Below the pieces are notes generated by a model. That model ran no database searches. It saw nothing but the letters and a program-made list of their open reading frames with translations, and was not told the origin of the DNA. DNA of 64,000 nt, from the NCBI RefSeq assembly GCF_004758605.1, contig NZ_CP038512.1, forward strand, positions 156,001 through 220,000, written 5' to 3'. Each line of letters starts with the position of its first letter. Within the stretch, counting starts at the first letter, position 1. Below are positions 42,890-52,192 of this stretch, piece by piece. This DNA is from Deinococcus metallilatus. Lineage in GTDB: Bacteria; Deinococcota; Deinococci; Deinococcales; Deinococcaceae. The position numbers and the translations under genes are program-made.

Positions 42890-44899
42890 TCAGGACGCCT
42901 CTGCTGTGGCCTCGTCCATGCTCACCGCGCCGAGATCCGGTCTGAAGCCCCGGCTAATGGCCTCCCGCATCACGGCGGCCAGGTAGGTCTTCTTCTGCTG
43001 GGCCTTCCCGCTCTGGACGATCCTGCGGGCATCAAGGATCTTCTGCCGCAGCTGGGCGTTACGGGTACCCTGCACCCAGATCAGCGCCGCCTGCCAGTCC
43101 TGTCTGCTGAACTCCCGCGTCCCCGTGCCGGTGCCACGCCGCGCGACCTCCCCGGGCAGGCGGATCTTGCGCACCTCATCCCAGCAGGCCGCCCGCTTGG
43201 GCCGTTCGCTCTCGTGAGGCACGTTCTCAGGGTGAGTTCGCATGGCCCGTGAGATCAGCGGGGTCACCTGCTGGATCACGCGGATGAGATGGTCGGGCAG
43301 CACGCCCGTGCGGGCGATCTGCAGAAGGTCGATCTCCCCACCGTGCTGTTCCGCAAGCCAGGCCAGCAGATACTGCCCCAGCGGGGGTTTCATGGTCCCC
43401 TCGGCGGCGATGGACCCCTCGGCCTCGCGCCGGATGACGGCCAGACCCACCAGCTGGTCGAAGTCCTGCACGGTGGCCTCAGGCAGGGGACCCTCCGGGT
43501 TCCTCGCCTTCAGGTCATCCTTGAAGACCTTCAATGCCTTCTCTCGGCCCAGGGCAGCCCGGTACGGCTGGCCACCCCACGAGAGGAGCAGCTGGGCCGC
43601 GTAACCCTTGTCGATGACCTGATCCCTGGGGTAGAGCTTCTCGTTCTTCCGGTCCAGCGCCAGGAGCCCTGCGTGCTGCCCACGGACGCGCTCGTAGAAC
43701 CACCCCGTCTGCACCGCACCGCTGGCGTACCGTCTCTCGCGCGAGATGACCTCCAGGCTCCGCTCGTAGGGGTCACCTGAGAGGAGGTCGCTCATGGTGA
43801 TCCTGCTCTGGCTGTTCGCCGTCAGGGCGATCTGCTGGGCCAGCCGGTCACCCTGCTCGTCATCCTGCCTGATGATGGTGATCTTCGCCTGCACGCGCAA
43901 CTCACTGAGGTCAGCCGGGTGTCGGCGGTCCTTCCAGACCTCGTGAAGGGTCGCCGTGGTCTGCCCGCCGTTCACGATCTGGAGATCGTCCAGGGTCTGC
44001 ATCAGCGTGAAGTCGCCGGTGTAACTGGCGCCACGGGCCACTGCCGAGATGCCGTTGTTGAGAGCGATGAACCGCTCCGGCTCCTCGCGGGCGGACCTCA
44101 TCATGTCGCGGTTCACCTTCATCTTGCTGCGAAGGTAGATGCGGACGTTGCGCCGGAGCAGCTCATCCCGCCGACGGTCGTAGAGCCGTGCGAGCAGTTC
44201 GCCGGGCAGCACCGTGAGGATGACCTCGGGCTCCCCGTCCGGGAAGCGGCTGGCGACCAGACAGGGCAGACCGCCCTGCCCGTGGTCGCGGAAGTCCAGC
44301 TGCTCGGTGGGATCATCCTCGGAGACCCGGCGCAGCCACTCGATATCGTGGACATAGCTGGAGACCAGGACGCCGGGCAGCGTCTGGCTGGCGATGGTAC
44401 CCCTGACATGTCCCGCCGTGAACAGGTGCAGGACAACCTCGGGGTCCAACTCGGCCAGCAGGGCGCGGCAGCGTTCCGCCATCTCGCCGATCCCGGGGTC
44501 CTCCTCACCGGACAGACGATGGCCGTCCCTGAGGTGCGCGATGGTGTTCAGCATCCTGCCCATGAACTCGCTGACATCCCGCTTCTGGAACACGTAGGGC
44601 AGGTTCTCCTCGACCACGGCCTGTTTTGGGGTGAGCACCCCGGCAAGGTGGATGCGGTCGTGCTGATCCACACCCCAGGCGTGGGCGATCATGCCCGGCT
44701 GACCCCGACCTCCCGCCACGGAGAAGTCAATCCAGGTGAGTTCGGGGCACTGGCCCAGTTCCTCAAGCTCTGCGGCACCGTCCTCCAGCAGCACCTGCTC
44801 GAAGGAAGAACCGTCCCTGTCCGCCTGCCCCTCGAACTGCCTGATCATCTCCACCGCGAAGGCCTTCAGGTGCGGCGTGTCCTCCCTGCTGTGGGTCAT
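42890..44899 (-). CDS. AIPR family protein (abortive-infection phage resistance)
   Basis: 669 residues. The AIPR hallmark FIALNNGISAVARG (near 277-290) and LQIVNGGQTTATLH (near 306-319) are intact. The family is known from abortive-infection proteins and is predicted to be nuclease- or ATP-linked; the biochemical role is not established. Its ATG overlaps the stop of the PD-(D/E)XK gene. It is the last gene of the five-gene coupled operon reading leftward from 51,731. Start at 44,899; the longer frame upstream is the shadow of the neighbour. Confidence 0.9.
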   Translation of the reverse strand: MTHSREDTPHLKAFAVEMIRQFEGQADRDGSSFEQVLLEDGAAELEELGQCPELTWIDFSVAGGRGQPGMIAHAWGVDQHDRIHLAGVLTPKQAVVEENLPYVFQKRDVSEFMGRMLNTIAHLRDGHRLSGEEDPGIGEMAERCRALLAELDPEVVLHLFTAGHVRGTIASQTLPGVLVSSYVHDIEWLRRVSEDDPTEQLDFRDHGQGGLPCLVASRFPDGEPEVILTVLPGELLARLYDRRRDELLRRNVRIYLRSKMKVNRDMMRSAREEPERFIALNNGISAVARGASYTGDFTLMQTLDDLQIVNGGQTTATLHEVWKDRRHPADLSELRVQAKITIIRQDDEQGDRLAQQIALTANSQSRITMSDLLSGDPYERSLEVISRERRYASGAVQTGWFYERVRGQHAGLLALDRKNEKLYPRDQVIDKGYAAQLLLSWGGQPYRAALGREKALKVFKDDLKARNPEGPLPEATVQDFDQLVGLAVIRREAEGSIAAEGTMKPPLGQYLLAWLAEQHGGEIDLLQIARTGVLPDHLIRVIQQVTPLISRAMRTHPENVPHESERPKRAACWDEVRKIRLPGEVARRGTGTGTREFSRQDWQAALIWVQGTRNAQLRQKILDARRIVQSGKAQQKKTYLAAVMREAISRGFRPDLGAVSMDEATAEAS

Positions 44900-45888
44900 C
44901 CGTGTTCCTCTCCATCTGCCGGTGCGAGAAGCGCCCTGAGCGCATCCAGGTCCCCCGGTGGTGCGGTCGAGCGCGAAAGATCGATGCGGTAACTGGCGTT
45001 GACGAGGGCCATCGGCACGGCGGCCCTTATCAGGCGCGGAAAGTCGGGGTGGTCCGCGTCGTGAACCCGCCACATCAGCAGGGTCATGGGCTGCTCCTCG
45101 ACCTCCTGAAGCCCGGCGGGCGTCACACCCGTCTGAGCCAGTCTCGCCAGAAACATCAGCGCGTGCCCCGAGGCCGCTGCCGAGGCCTGGAGCCGGTTCA
45201 CCAGCATTGCCAGGCTCTCCCCGTGCCCCTCGGAGATGACGCCCTCCAGCAGCCGCACCGCGCGTCGCCCCGGCGGGTCCAGCTGCTCGATGCTGCTGAT
45301 GCTGATGAGGCCATCGCCCTCGCGCGTGGCCTTCACATCCATGGCGAGCCGGTCGGTGATCACGTCCTGCGGTGTCCCGGAGGGGCCGGACCAGCTGCCC
45401 AGCGCGTCCGCCCAACCGAGGGCGGGCACCAGCAGCTGCTCCAGGGCCATCAGTTCCGTGAACAGCCCCCTGACGGTGCGGGCATCGAGCGGGCGGCCTC
45501 CACGCCTGAGAAAGCTGGCCCAGAGCCGCAGACGGGAGAGCAGGACCCGCACCGCCTCCTGTGGCTGCGTGGTGCCCTCAAGGTGGTCATGCACGTCATC
45601 GGCCAGGTGGGTGTAGAGGTCCCGGTAGCCCTCGTCCGCCGGGGTGATACGCAGGAAATGCTGACCGGGCTGTTGCTCGCTCATCACCTGCGAAACACGA
45701 AGTCCCTCCCAGCTGTCCACCACCCGGCGCAGATCGACGTCCACCGGCAGGCGCAGGGCAATCTCCCCGGCACCTGCCTCCCCGCCGCGCAGGCACATCA
45801 GGCTGGCCTGCCCTCCCAGGTGAAGGGCCGCCCGCATCACCAGACTGTCACCGGCCTCCATGCGGGGCCACATCTCGCTGGGCCTCAC
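44896..45888 (-). CDS. PD-(D/E)XK motif protein (predicted restriction nuclease)
   Basis: 330 residues of the 'PD-(D/E)XK motif protein' family. Catalytic residues fit E145 (GLFTELMALE), D175 (TPQDVITD) and D184-x-K186 (AMDVKAT). It is probably the nuclease that cuts unmodified or wrongly modified DNA in this operon. Both ends overlap neighbours by four bases, so stoichiometric co-expression with Z1 and AIPR is likely. Family recognition is from motif and context. Confidence 0.85.
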   Translation of the reverse strand: MRPSEMWPRMEAGDSLVMRAALHLGGQASLMCLRGGEAGAGEIALRLPVDVDLRRVVDSWEGLRVSQVMSEQQPGQHFLRITPADEGYRDLYTHLADDVHDHLEGTTQPQEAVRVLLSRLRLWASFLRRGGRPLDARTVRGLFTELMALEQLLVPALGWADALGSWSGPSGTPQDVITDRLAMDVKATREGDGLISISSIEQLDPPGRRAVRLLEGVISEGHGESLAMLVNRLQASAAASGHALMFLARLAQTGVTPAGLQEVEEQPMTLLMWRVHDADHPDFPRLIRAAVPMALVNASYRIDLSRSTAPPGDLDALRALLAPADGEEHG

Positions 45889-48473
45889 AGGACCCCCATC
45901 TCCTGCCGCTGCGCGACGGAGTTGAGGACGTAGAGGTGCTTCCGCAGACCCGCATCCTCGGGAAAGGACAGGGCGACACCGCTGGTCCGCAGGCCGTCAT
46001 CCCCGGGGGTGCGGATCGGGTAGATGATCAGCAGCCCCTCCTCCTTCGGGCGGCTCGCCCTGATCTCCCTGCGGGTGGTGCCCTCCCCGGCGCCCCGGGC
46101 GATGCGCTCGTCCGCCGGGTCACTGATGGCCCCGAAGTTGAGCACTCCGGGTTCCTCGGTCCTCTGAGGGGTACGTCTCACCCGGGTGATGTCCAGTCCA
46201 CCGTACCGCTCGGTCTCCCCGGACTTCAGCCCCGCCAGCGCCACCGTCCATCTCAGCAGTCTCTGCGGGGTCGCCGTCTGGGCACTGCGGATGTAGGAGA
46301 GCGCACGGGTCACCCTTCCGGGCAGGCCGACGGAGCTGGGCAACTCGCGGAACCCCTCCAGCGCCGGTCGGATGACCTCCCACGACACGCCGTCCCACGC
46401 CAGGGTGCCCCCCTCCTCACGCTGCGGTCGCCCCAGCCCGGCGACCAGATCCTGCAGCAGCATGTCGTTGTGTCCGGCATCTTCCAGCGCCGTCCGCGTA
46501 ACCTCCAGGGTCTTTCCACCGAGGGCGTCACGCAACGTGACGGCATGCCTGAGCTTGTTCCTGCCCGTGATCGTCATGCCCGGCGATGTGCGGACCCGGA
46601 GACCGAATTCCAGGGGAGTCGCACCGAGCGAGGCCATGTCCTCCAGTTCCGTCCTGAGTTCCTCGTCCGACTCCATCACTTCGGTGAAAGCACGCAGCAG
46701 GTCGGGCTCGGTGTACAGGCGGCACAGGTCCTCATACCCGACCCGGTAGCCGAACCACCTGCACATCTGCATCAGGGTGTCGTGCTGCCGCGTGGAACGG
46801 ATGTGGTAGCTGGTGGTCAGCCCCTCCAGCGTCAGGCCACGGCTCAGCTTCATTCCCCCGATGGCGATGACGGTGAGCGCGCCGCTGCTGGCCCGTCGGT
46901 AGTCCAGGGCGGCCTTGGTCACGCCGTTGATGGACTCCACCTTCAGGTCCTCCATGACGCCGAGGATGTCGTCCTCCAGTTCCTCCCAGGTCACCGCCAT
47001 GGCCGGGTCCTGTTTTCCCCCGATGTCCCTCCAGCTCTTCCCGAACGCCTCCCTGACCCTGGCCTCCCCGGTCGGGAAGGCCCAGCCCTCCTGAAGGCGG
47101 TCCACCTCGTCCTGCACCTGTCTCTCGATCTGCAGGTGCGATCCGGCCCGCACCGTGGCGTGGATCAGCATGGTCTCGTGCTGCCTCGGCTTTCCCTCCC
47201 GCCGTCGGCGTACCCGGCGCGCCGCACTGACCAGAATGAACTCCCGGATCGCCCCGCACAGGCTGCGGGGGAGGTCGCCCGCCACCTGACCCCTCACGAG
47301 CCAGCCCTCCGCGTCGGTGACCTCGCAGATCCTGCGGGAACGGTCGTCCTCGGCGAGGAAGCGGCGGGCACCGAAATAGATCGGCGGGGGCGTCAGCAAC
47401 GCGATGAAGTCGCACGGAAACAGGTCCTGCCCGTGCGTGTCGCTGACCCCATCCGGATCGATCATGACGTTGGCGTAGGGGGTGGCGGTGTAGGCCACGT
47501 AACTGCTGCGGCTCACGCTGCCCAGCAGTTCCCGGATGGCCCCGTTGATGGCGGTGGGAGTCTCGCCGGGTTCGTTGGTGTCGATGGAGGCGTCGTCGGC
47601 CTCGTCGTCGATCAGCAGCAGGGGTCCGGCCTCGGCCTTCCCGGTGTCGGTCAGCCAGCCCCTGACGTTCCCGATCATGGTGGCGTGCTTCTTGATGACC
47701 GCGATACAGACAGCATCGCCCGAGATGTTGTCGTGTCCGGCCCTGCGGGTGTCGAAGTCACCCCCCGCCCTGCCGCTCACGTGATCCTGGCTGGTGAGGG
47801 AGACCATGGTCAGACCCGGAACCTGTTCGATCAGGCCGACACCGATGGTCCGGCGGGCGGAGGAGGTCCGGCTGCTCTCCACCCCGGTGACGCCGAGGTC
47901 CACCCGTTCCTGGGTCTGATGCCGCAGGTCGTTGGTGCGGCCACCCAGAACAACAATGTTGCGGTACCCCGCGTCGATGGCCGCACAGATCAGTGTGACA
48001 TAGCTGGTCGTCTTGCCCGACTGCACGTCACCCACGACCATGCCGCGTCTGCTCCACGGGCCGGACACCGAGGGGTTGCCGCAGCGGCCCAGGATGGTGC
48101 GGGTGGTGCGTGAGAGTCTCACCCGCGCCTCCACCGTCCAGTCCTCACGTTCGAGCAGCTTCAGGTACCGCCTGACAAGCGGGGTGTCCGTGCTCGGCAG
48201 CCAGACCGCCGGGTTGTCTTCTCCTGCCATAGGGTCTTCCGGTGGGACCACGAAGATGCCGTCCAGGGCGATGTCCTGGGTCTCTTCCACCCGTCGGATG
48301 ACCTCGTCCAGCATGGAGGCGTCCAGCCCCATCTCCTGAAGGTGGATCTCGGCCTGCTGCCGCATGTACCTCGAACTCGCGGCCCTGCCCGTCCTGGCCC
48401 TGAAGGTCTCCAGCACCTCGACCGTGGCGAGCACCACCTGGTCGGCCCGGCTCACTCCACCCTGTTCAGTCAT
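45885..48473 (-). CDS. Z1-domain helicase-like ATPase
   Basis: 862 residues. Walker A GDVQSGKTT (148-156) and Walker B LLLIDDEADD (285-294) form a superfamily-II-like core, followed by the Z1 domain (about 420-650, with GGMKLSRGLTLEGLTTSYHIRSTRQHDTLMQMCRWFGYR as the motif V/VI-like segment). Z1 proteins are the motor subunits of predicted R-M systems. Start at ATG 48,473 with a GAGGGGG site; it overlaps the ATPase stop by eight bases. An in-frame start at 48,491 is possible. Confidence 0.9.
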   Translation of the reverse strand: MTEQGGVSRADQVVLATVEVLETFRARTGRAASSRYMRQQAEIHLQEMGLDASMLDEVIRRVEETQDIALDGIFVVPPEDPMAGEDNPAVWLPSTDTPLVRRYLKLLEREDWTVEARVRLSRTTRTILGRCGNPSVSGPWSRRGMVVGDVQSGKTTSYVTLICAAIDAGYRNIVVLGGRTNDLRHQTQERVDLGVTGVESSRTSSARRTIGVGLIEQVPGLTMVSLTSQDHVSGRAGGDFDTRRAGHDNISGDAVCIAVIKKHATMIGNVRGWLTDTGKAEAGPLLLIDDEADDASIDTNEPGETPTAINGAIRELLGSVSRSSYVAYTATPYANVMIDPDGVSDTHGQDLFPCDFIALLTPPPIYFGARRFLAEDDRSRRICEVTDAEGWLVRGQVAGDLPRSLCGAIREFILVSAARRVRRRREGKPRQHETMLIHATVRAGSHLQIERQVQDEVDRLQEGWAFPTGEARVREAFGKSWRDIGGKQDPAMAVTWEELEDDILGVMEDLKVESINGVTKAALDYRRASSGALTVIAIGGMKLSRGLTLEGLTTSYHIRSTRQHDTLMQMCRWFGYRVGYEDLCRLYTEPDLLRAFTEVMESDEELRTELEDMASLGATPLEFGLRVRTSPGMTITGRNKLRHAVTLRDALGGKTLEVTRTALEDAGHNDMLLQDLVAGLGRPQREEGGTLAWDGVSWEVIRPALEGFRELPSSVGLPGRVTRALSYIRSAQTATPQRLLRWTVALAGLKSGETERYGGLDITRVRRTPQRTEEPGVLNFGAISDPADERIARGAGEGTTRREIRASRPKEEGLLIIYPIRTPGDDGLRTSGVALSFPEDAGLRKHLYVLNSVAQRQEMGVL

Positions 48474-49632
48474 TTCGATGTTCCCCCTCAAGTGTCACGA
48501 GCAGCTGCTCGACGGCATGCACATCCAGCGACGACGCAAGAACCTTCTGTACCAGCGGATGATCCCTCAGGATGTGGCCCCTGCCGTCCCAGAGATCGCC
48601 TCCGGGCCTGACCCGCCGCCCGCCCACATCCGACCTGACAGCCCGCTGTCGACCCGCCCGGAGGAGAACCTCATCGAGGAGCTTCCGGAACCGGGGCCTG
48701 AGCCGCTGGGGCAGGGTGCAGCCGGACTTCGGGAGGGTCACCCTCCACTCCTCGTCGAGTTCGGGGCCGATCTCCACCAGCAGCCGCACCCGATCCCGTG
48801 CCACCGCGTTGCGCCTGCCGGGATTCAACCCCAGCCAGCCGCCGGAGGTGATGGCCCGCCCCGAGCGGTGAACGTGGAAACCGGCATGCTCGCGCCGACC
48901 CAGCGGCCCCTCGATCAGGGGATCATCGGTGTGGGTGGGCAGGATGAACGCCGTCACCCTGACACGCCCGGCATCCATGGTCCGGGTGCTGAGACGGCTC
49001 ACCCCGGGCAGGTCGTCGCTGCACAGCCGCCAGGGGGTCAGCGGTCGCCCCTGCAGCCGGATCACCAGCCCCCGCCCGAGATGTTCGGCAAAGGTGGTGC
49101 GGAGGTGGCCGGACAGGGCCATGAGTGCCGCCGACGCCTCACCCTCGGTGTGCGGCAGGACCGGCCCTGCGATCTCGACCCGTGAGCCGCGTCTCAGCCC
49201 CGCCCGCCGTTCCACCTCAATTACCCAGCGGCCCTGCTGTTCCATGCGGCGCAGGTCCATGGTGGCCGCCGCTCCCTCTCCGTCACCGGGGGCGCTGATC
49301 ACGGTGAACCGTCCCACCCCGGAGAGATACAGAGCCGCCGCCTTCATGCCGGTGCCGAAGCGGCCCAGGTCCATCGCCGTCCGCTCCGTCCCCCATCCGG
49401 TGGACACCCGCATCGCCTCGGTCAGCGCCTCCTCCGTCATCCCGCGCCCGTCATCCTCGATGACGAGCACGCCCCCATCCGAGATGTCGAGGTGAATCCG
49501 GATGGTCTGCGCCCCGCCGCCGATGGCGTTGTCAATCAGATCTGCCACCGCCGCGTGCGGGGTGTAGCCGCCTCCAGCAAGGGCCACCAGCGTGCCCGCC
49601 GGATGCGGCGGGATCTCGACCTCGCGCGTCAC
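48466..49632 (-). CDS. MORC/MutL-type GHKL ATPase
   Basis: 388 residues. ATP-binding Bergerat fold with N-box AVADLIDNAIGGGA (near 28-41), G1 box EDDGRGM (59-65) and G2 box LGRFGTGMKAAA (89-100). These GHKL ATPases occur in predicted restriction systems from which eukaryotic MORC proteins are thought to derive. It likely acts as an ATP-gated clamp on DNA. ATG overlaps the methyltransferase stop by four bases. Confidence 0.88.
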   Translation of the reverse strand: MTREVEIPPHPAGTLVALAGGGYTPHAAVADLIDNAIGGGAQTIRIHLDISDGGVLVIEDDGRGMTEEALTEAMRVSTGWGTERTAMDLGRFGTGMKAAALYLSGVGRFTVISAPGDGEGAAATMDLRRMEQQGRWVIEVERRAGLRRGSRVEIAGPVLPHTEGEASAALMALSGHLRTTFAEHLGRGLVIRLQGRPLTPWRLCSDDLPGVSRLSTRTMDAGRVRVTAFILPTHTDDPLIEGPLGRREHAGFHVHRSGRAITSGGWLGLNPGRRNAVARDRVRLLVEIGPELDEEWRVTLPKSGCTLPQRLRPRFRKLLDEVLLRAGRQRAVRSDVGGRRVRPGGDLWDGRGHILRDHPLVQKVLASSLDVHAVEQLLVTLEGEHRND

Positions 49633-51731
49633 CCCCCGGCCAGCCCTTCGAGATGGCGCCTCAGGTGCTCCCCGATGGCCCGCGCCATCAGCGGGGGGAC
49701 GGCGTTGCCGACCTGGCGGAAGACCTGGGTCAGCGGGCCGGTGAAGAGGTAGGTGTCCGGGAAGCTCTGCAGCCGGGCCGCCTCACGCGGGGTAATCGAG
49801 CGGGGTTGCTCGGGGTGGATGAAACCGTTCCCGTCACGCTGCAGGTGGGCCACGATGGTACGCGAGGGACGGTTGCCCGAGAGTTTGTAGAATTTGTCCG
49901 GAAAGCTGTCCGTGCCGTAGATCCCGAGTTCCGGGCACCGCTGTACCAGGCTGCGGTAGGACTCCCCGGGCCTCAGTTCCCTGTACCGCCTCAGGTCCTC
50001 GGGGTTATTGAACCGGGCGACATGCCCGGTCAGCAGACCTCCCCTCAACCCGGCAATGTTGATGCCACACCCCGCGTCGAGAGGGGGAAGGTCGCAGATG
50101 CTGTCCATCACCGTGCGTGCCGGGGGCAGGGTGGCATCGGTGCTCAGGCTGTCCACACGGTGCTGCACGGTCGGTGCCCGGTGGGTCGGCGGCGGTGGCC
50201 CCTCCGGGGCCGGACCACCCCGGACGCCCACGATGATCCGCCGGATGCGGTCCTGCGGAACACCGTAGGCGGCGGCGTTGAGGAGCCAGGTACAGGTGTC
50301 GTACCCGGCAGCCTGCATGGCGGCTTCCGCCGCCTGGACGAAGGTCGTTCCATCCTCGTAGCGCACCTCACCCATGCCGGGCACGTTCTCCATGACGATG
50401 GCCCGGGGTTCCAGCACCTCAAGGAGGTCCACCAGTTCCTGAAAGAGGTGGTTGCGCTCATCCTCGGTGGGCTTGGGCGCCCCGTGCGCCGCCTTGGCAC
50501 GCAGACCCGCCCGGGAGAAGCCCTGGCAGGGCGGTCCACTCACCAGCACGTCGATCTGCTGTGTGCCGACGATGCGGCGGATCAGTTCGGCCTCGTCCCG
50601 GAAGCCCCGGATGTCGCGGCATAGCATGGCGTCGCCGTCCACCTCGGGATGGTTCAACCTGTAGGTCCGCATCGCGTCCCCGTCGGCGTCCACCGCGAGC
50701 ACCGTCCGGTACCCTGCCTGCCGGAAACCTTCCGAAAGGCCGCCCGCTCCACAGAACATATCGACCAGGTTCAGGTGCTGCCGGGCCTCAGCCTCCTGGT
50801 GGGCCTTTTCCCTGCCCGTGCGGCAGAGCAGACGGAGCGGGCAGATGTCGCACAGGGGCTTTTTGTCAAGACAGATCCGCTGTCCATGATGGACGGCGTT
50901 CACGTGGAAACTGCCGCGCAGGAAGGGCGGCAGGGCCTCCTGCACGAGCAGCTGTACTGCCTTCTGATCCAGCCCCCCGAGGTCGAGCCCGAGCGGGTCG
51001 AGCAGACCCGTCCTCTGCAACAGCCGGGCGGTGTGAGAGTCCACCGGGAAGACGTCGCGTCCGAAGCTGTAGAGCATCACGCACAGGGCACTCTTCCTCA
51101 TGATGCCCGGAATGAGTTCCAGTTCGGTGAGGAGCTTCCGGTCGGGGAGCCGTCCCAGCACGTCCGCCACGCGATCAAGTCCGTGCCGGTCCTCAAGGTG
51201 CTGCAGCGCCCGGATCACCTGTCCGGCGCGCAGGCGCTGAAGGCCCAGGGGACGCAGCTTCTCCTCCAGCAGGTTTCGGTCCGCGCCGAGCAGGGCCCGC
51301 AACCCACCCGGCGTGGCGAGCAGGTCCTCCATGACCCGGGCAGCAGATGTGATCTTGCCCCTCCGGGAGAGGATCATGAAGAGCACCTCCGCGATCGGGT
51401 CGGGGTAGTTACCCAGGCTCCGGGTGCGGTAGAGGGCCTCCATGGCGGAGGTCAGGGTGATGGCAGCCTCCTCGGTCAGGAGGCGCCTCCGGCGGGCCTC
51501 CTCAGCGTCAGCCGCGAGGCCACCGGCAATCAGCCCCTGTTCGGTGTGCTGCCGCCACCGACGGCGGTCGTAGCCGATGACCGTGCCCTTGAAGCCGTCA
51601 TGGAGTCCCCTGCCACCGGGGGAAGGAAGGGGATTCCAGGCACGTTCGGGCAGACACGAGCGAGGATGTTCCGGGATGGCAAGGATCACGTTCCTCAGTT
51701 TTGCACGGAGCGCCATGCAGAACTGGCACAT
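49629..51731 (-). CDS. Endonuclease III-like glycosylase fused to DNA cytosine-5 methyltransferase
   Basis: 700 residues from the ATG at 51,731. Residues about 95-310 are an HhH-GPD DNA glycosylase: hairpin LELIPGIMRKSA, catalytic-type K213 and D231 (18 apart, as K120/D138 of E. coli Nth), and a 4Fe-4S loop C287-x6-C294-x2-C297-x5-C303. Residues 320-700 are a C5 methyltransferase with DMFCGAGG (motif I), SGPPCQGFS (IV), ENVPGM (VI) and QDRIRRII (VIII). One chain could therefore both methylate cytosine and remove a damaged or altered base. It opens the coupled R-M operon. An alternative start is the ATG at 51,716. Confidence 0.9.
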   Translation of the reverse strand: MCQFCMALRAKLRNVILAIPEHPRSCLPERAWNPLPSPGGRGLHDGFKGTVIGYDRRRWRQHTEQGLIAGGLAADAEEARRRRLLTEEAAITLTSAMEALYRTRSLGNYPDPIAEVLFMILSRRGKITSAARVMEDLLATPGGLRALLGADRNLLEEKLRPLGLQRLRAGQVIRALQHLEDRHGLDRVADVLGRLPDRKLLTELELIPGIMRKSALCVMLYSFGRDVFPVDSHTARLLQRTGLLDPLGLDLGGLDQKAVQLLVQEALPPFLRGSFHVNAVHHGQRICLDKKPLCDICPLRLLCRTGREKAHQEAEARQHLNLVDMFCGAGGLSEGFRQAGYRTVLAVDADGDAMRTYRLNHPEVDGDAMLCRDIRGFRDEAELIRRIVGTQQIDVLVSGPPCQGFSRAGLRAKAAHGAPKPTEDERNHLFQELVDLLEVLEPRAIVMENVPGMGEVRYEDGTTFVQAAEAAMQAAGYDTCTWLLNAAAYGVPQDRIRRIIVGVRGGPAPEGPPPPTHRAPTVQHRVDSLSTDATLPPARTVMDSICDLPPLDAGCGINIAGLRGGLLTGHVARFNNPEDLRRYRELRPGESYRSLVQRCPELGIYGTDSFPDKFYKLSGNRPSRTIVAHLQRDGNGFIHPEQPRSITPREAARLQSFPDTYLFTGPLTQVFRQVGNAVPPLMARAIGEHLRRHLEGLAGG

Positions 51732-51738
51732 CTGCGGT

Positions 51739-52050
51739 TCAGTTCTGCTGGTCTCCGCTGTGCTGGACGTGCAGGATCTCCTGGTCATCTGGGTCAAGGA
51801 GGTCCAACCGGAACCGATTGATGTTGGTGGGCAGGTCAGCCTCACCGTCGGTGATGACGAGGAGGTGTCCCGCTGGCAGCGCGGCGGTCAGCATGGCGAG
51901 ACCACCGCCCGTACTGCTCTCGTGGAAGGTCAGGGCCTCTGTGAGGGTCCGCCAATCCTTCGCACCTAGATGTTGGGCCTGTGCATCAAGGGTTCTGCCG
52001 TCCAGTTCCTGGGCACGGCGGATGATGGCATGGGCCAGATCATCGGGCAT
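51739..52050 (-). CDS. Small hypothetical protein, first gene of the R-M operon
   Basis: 103 residues, soluble. N-terminal helices (DDLAHAIIRRAQELDG, then AKDWRTLTEALTF) and a strand HLLVITDGEADLPTNINRF. No family is recognised. It ends eight bases before the methyltransferase ATG, so it is coupled to it. It could be a regulator (C-protein-like) or specificity cofactor, but has no clear HTH. Start at ATG 52,050, or the ATG nine bases upstream. Confidence 0.6.
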   Translation of the reverse strand: MPDDLAHAIIRRAQELDGRTLDAQAQHLGAKDWRTLTEALTFHESSTGGGLAMLTAALPAGHLLVITDGEADLPTNINRFRLDLLDPDDQEILHVQHSGDQQN

Positions 52051-52192
52051 GATTCATGCTACCGGAGGCAGAGTTGGGGGCGCCGGTTGCTCCACCCCTT
52101 GACAACCTCGGGTCAACCCCGGGTTCTGCCCATGTCCCACACCATCATCCTGTAGGTGGAGGCGCCGGACCATACAGTGAGGAGGGGGCGAT

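Noticed and set aside
52099..52116. TTGAC-N8-GTCAA inverted repeat between the divergent cargo genes as a third LexA-like site
   Set aside because: Arm sequence and spacing differ from TGTCA-N2-TGACA, and it could be an ordinary promoter element, so it is not listed as the same operator.
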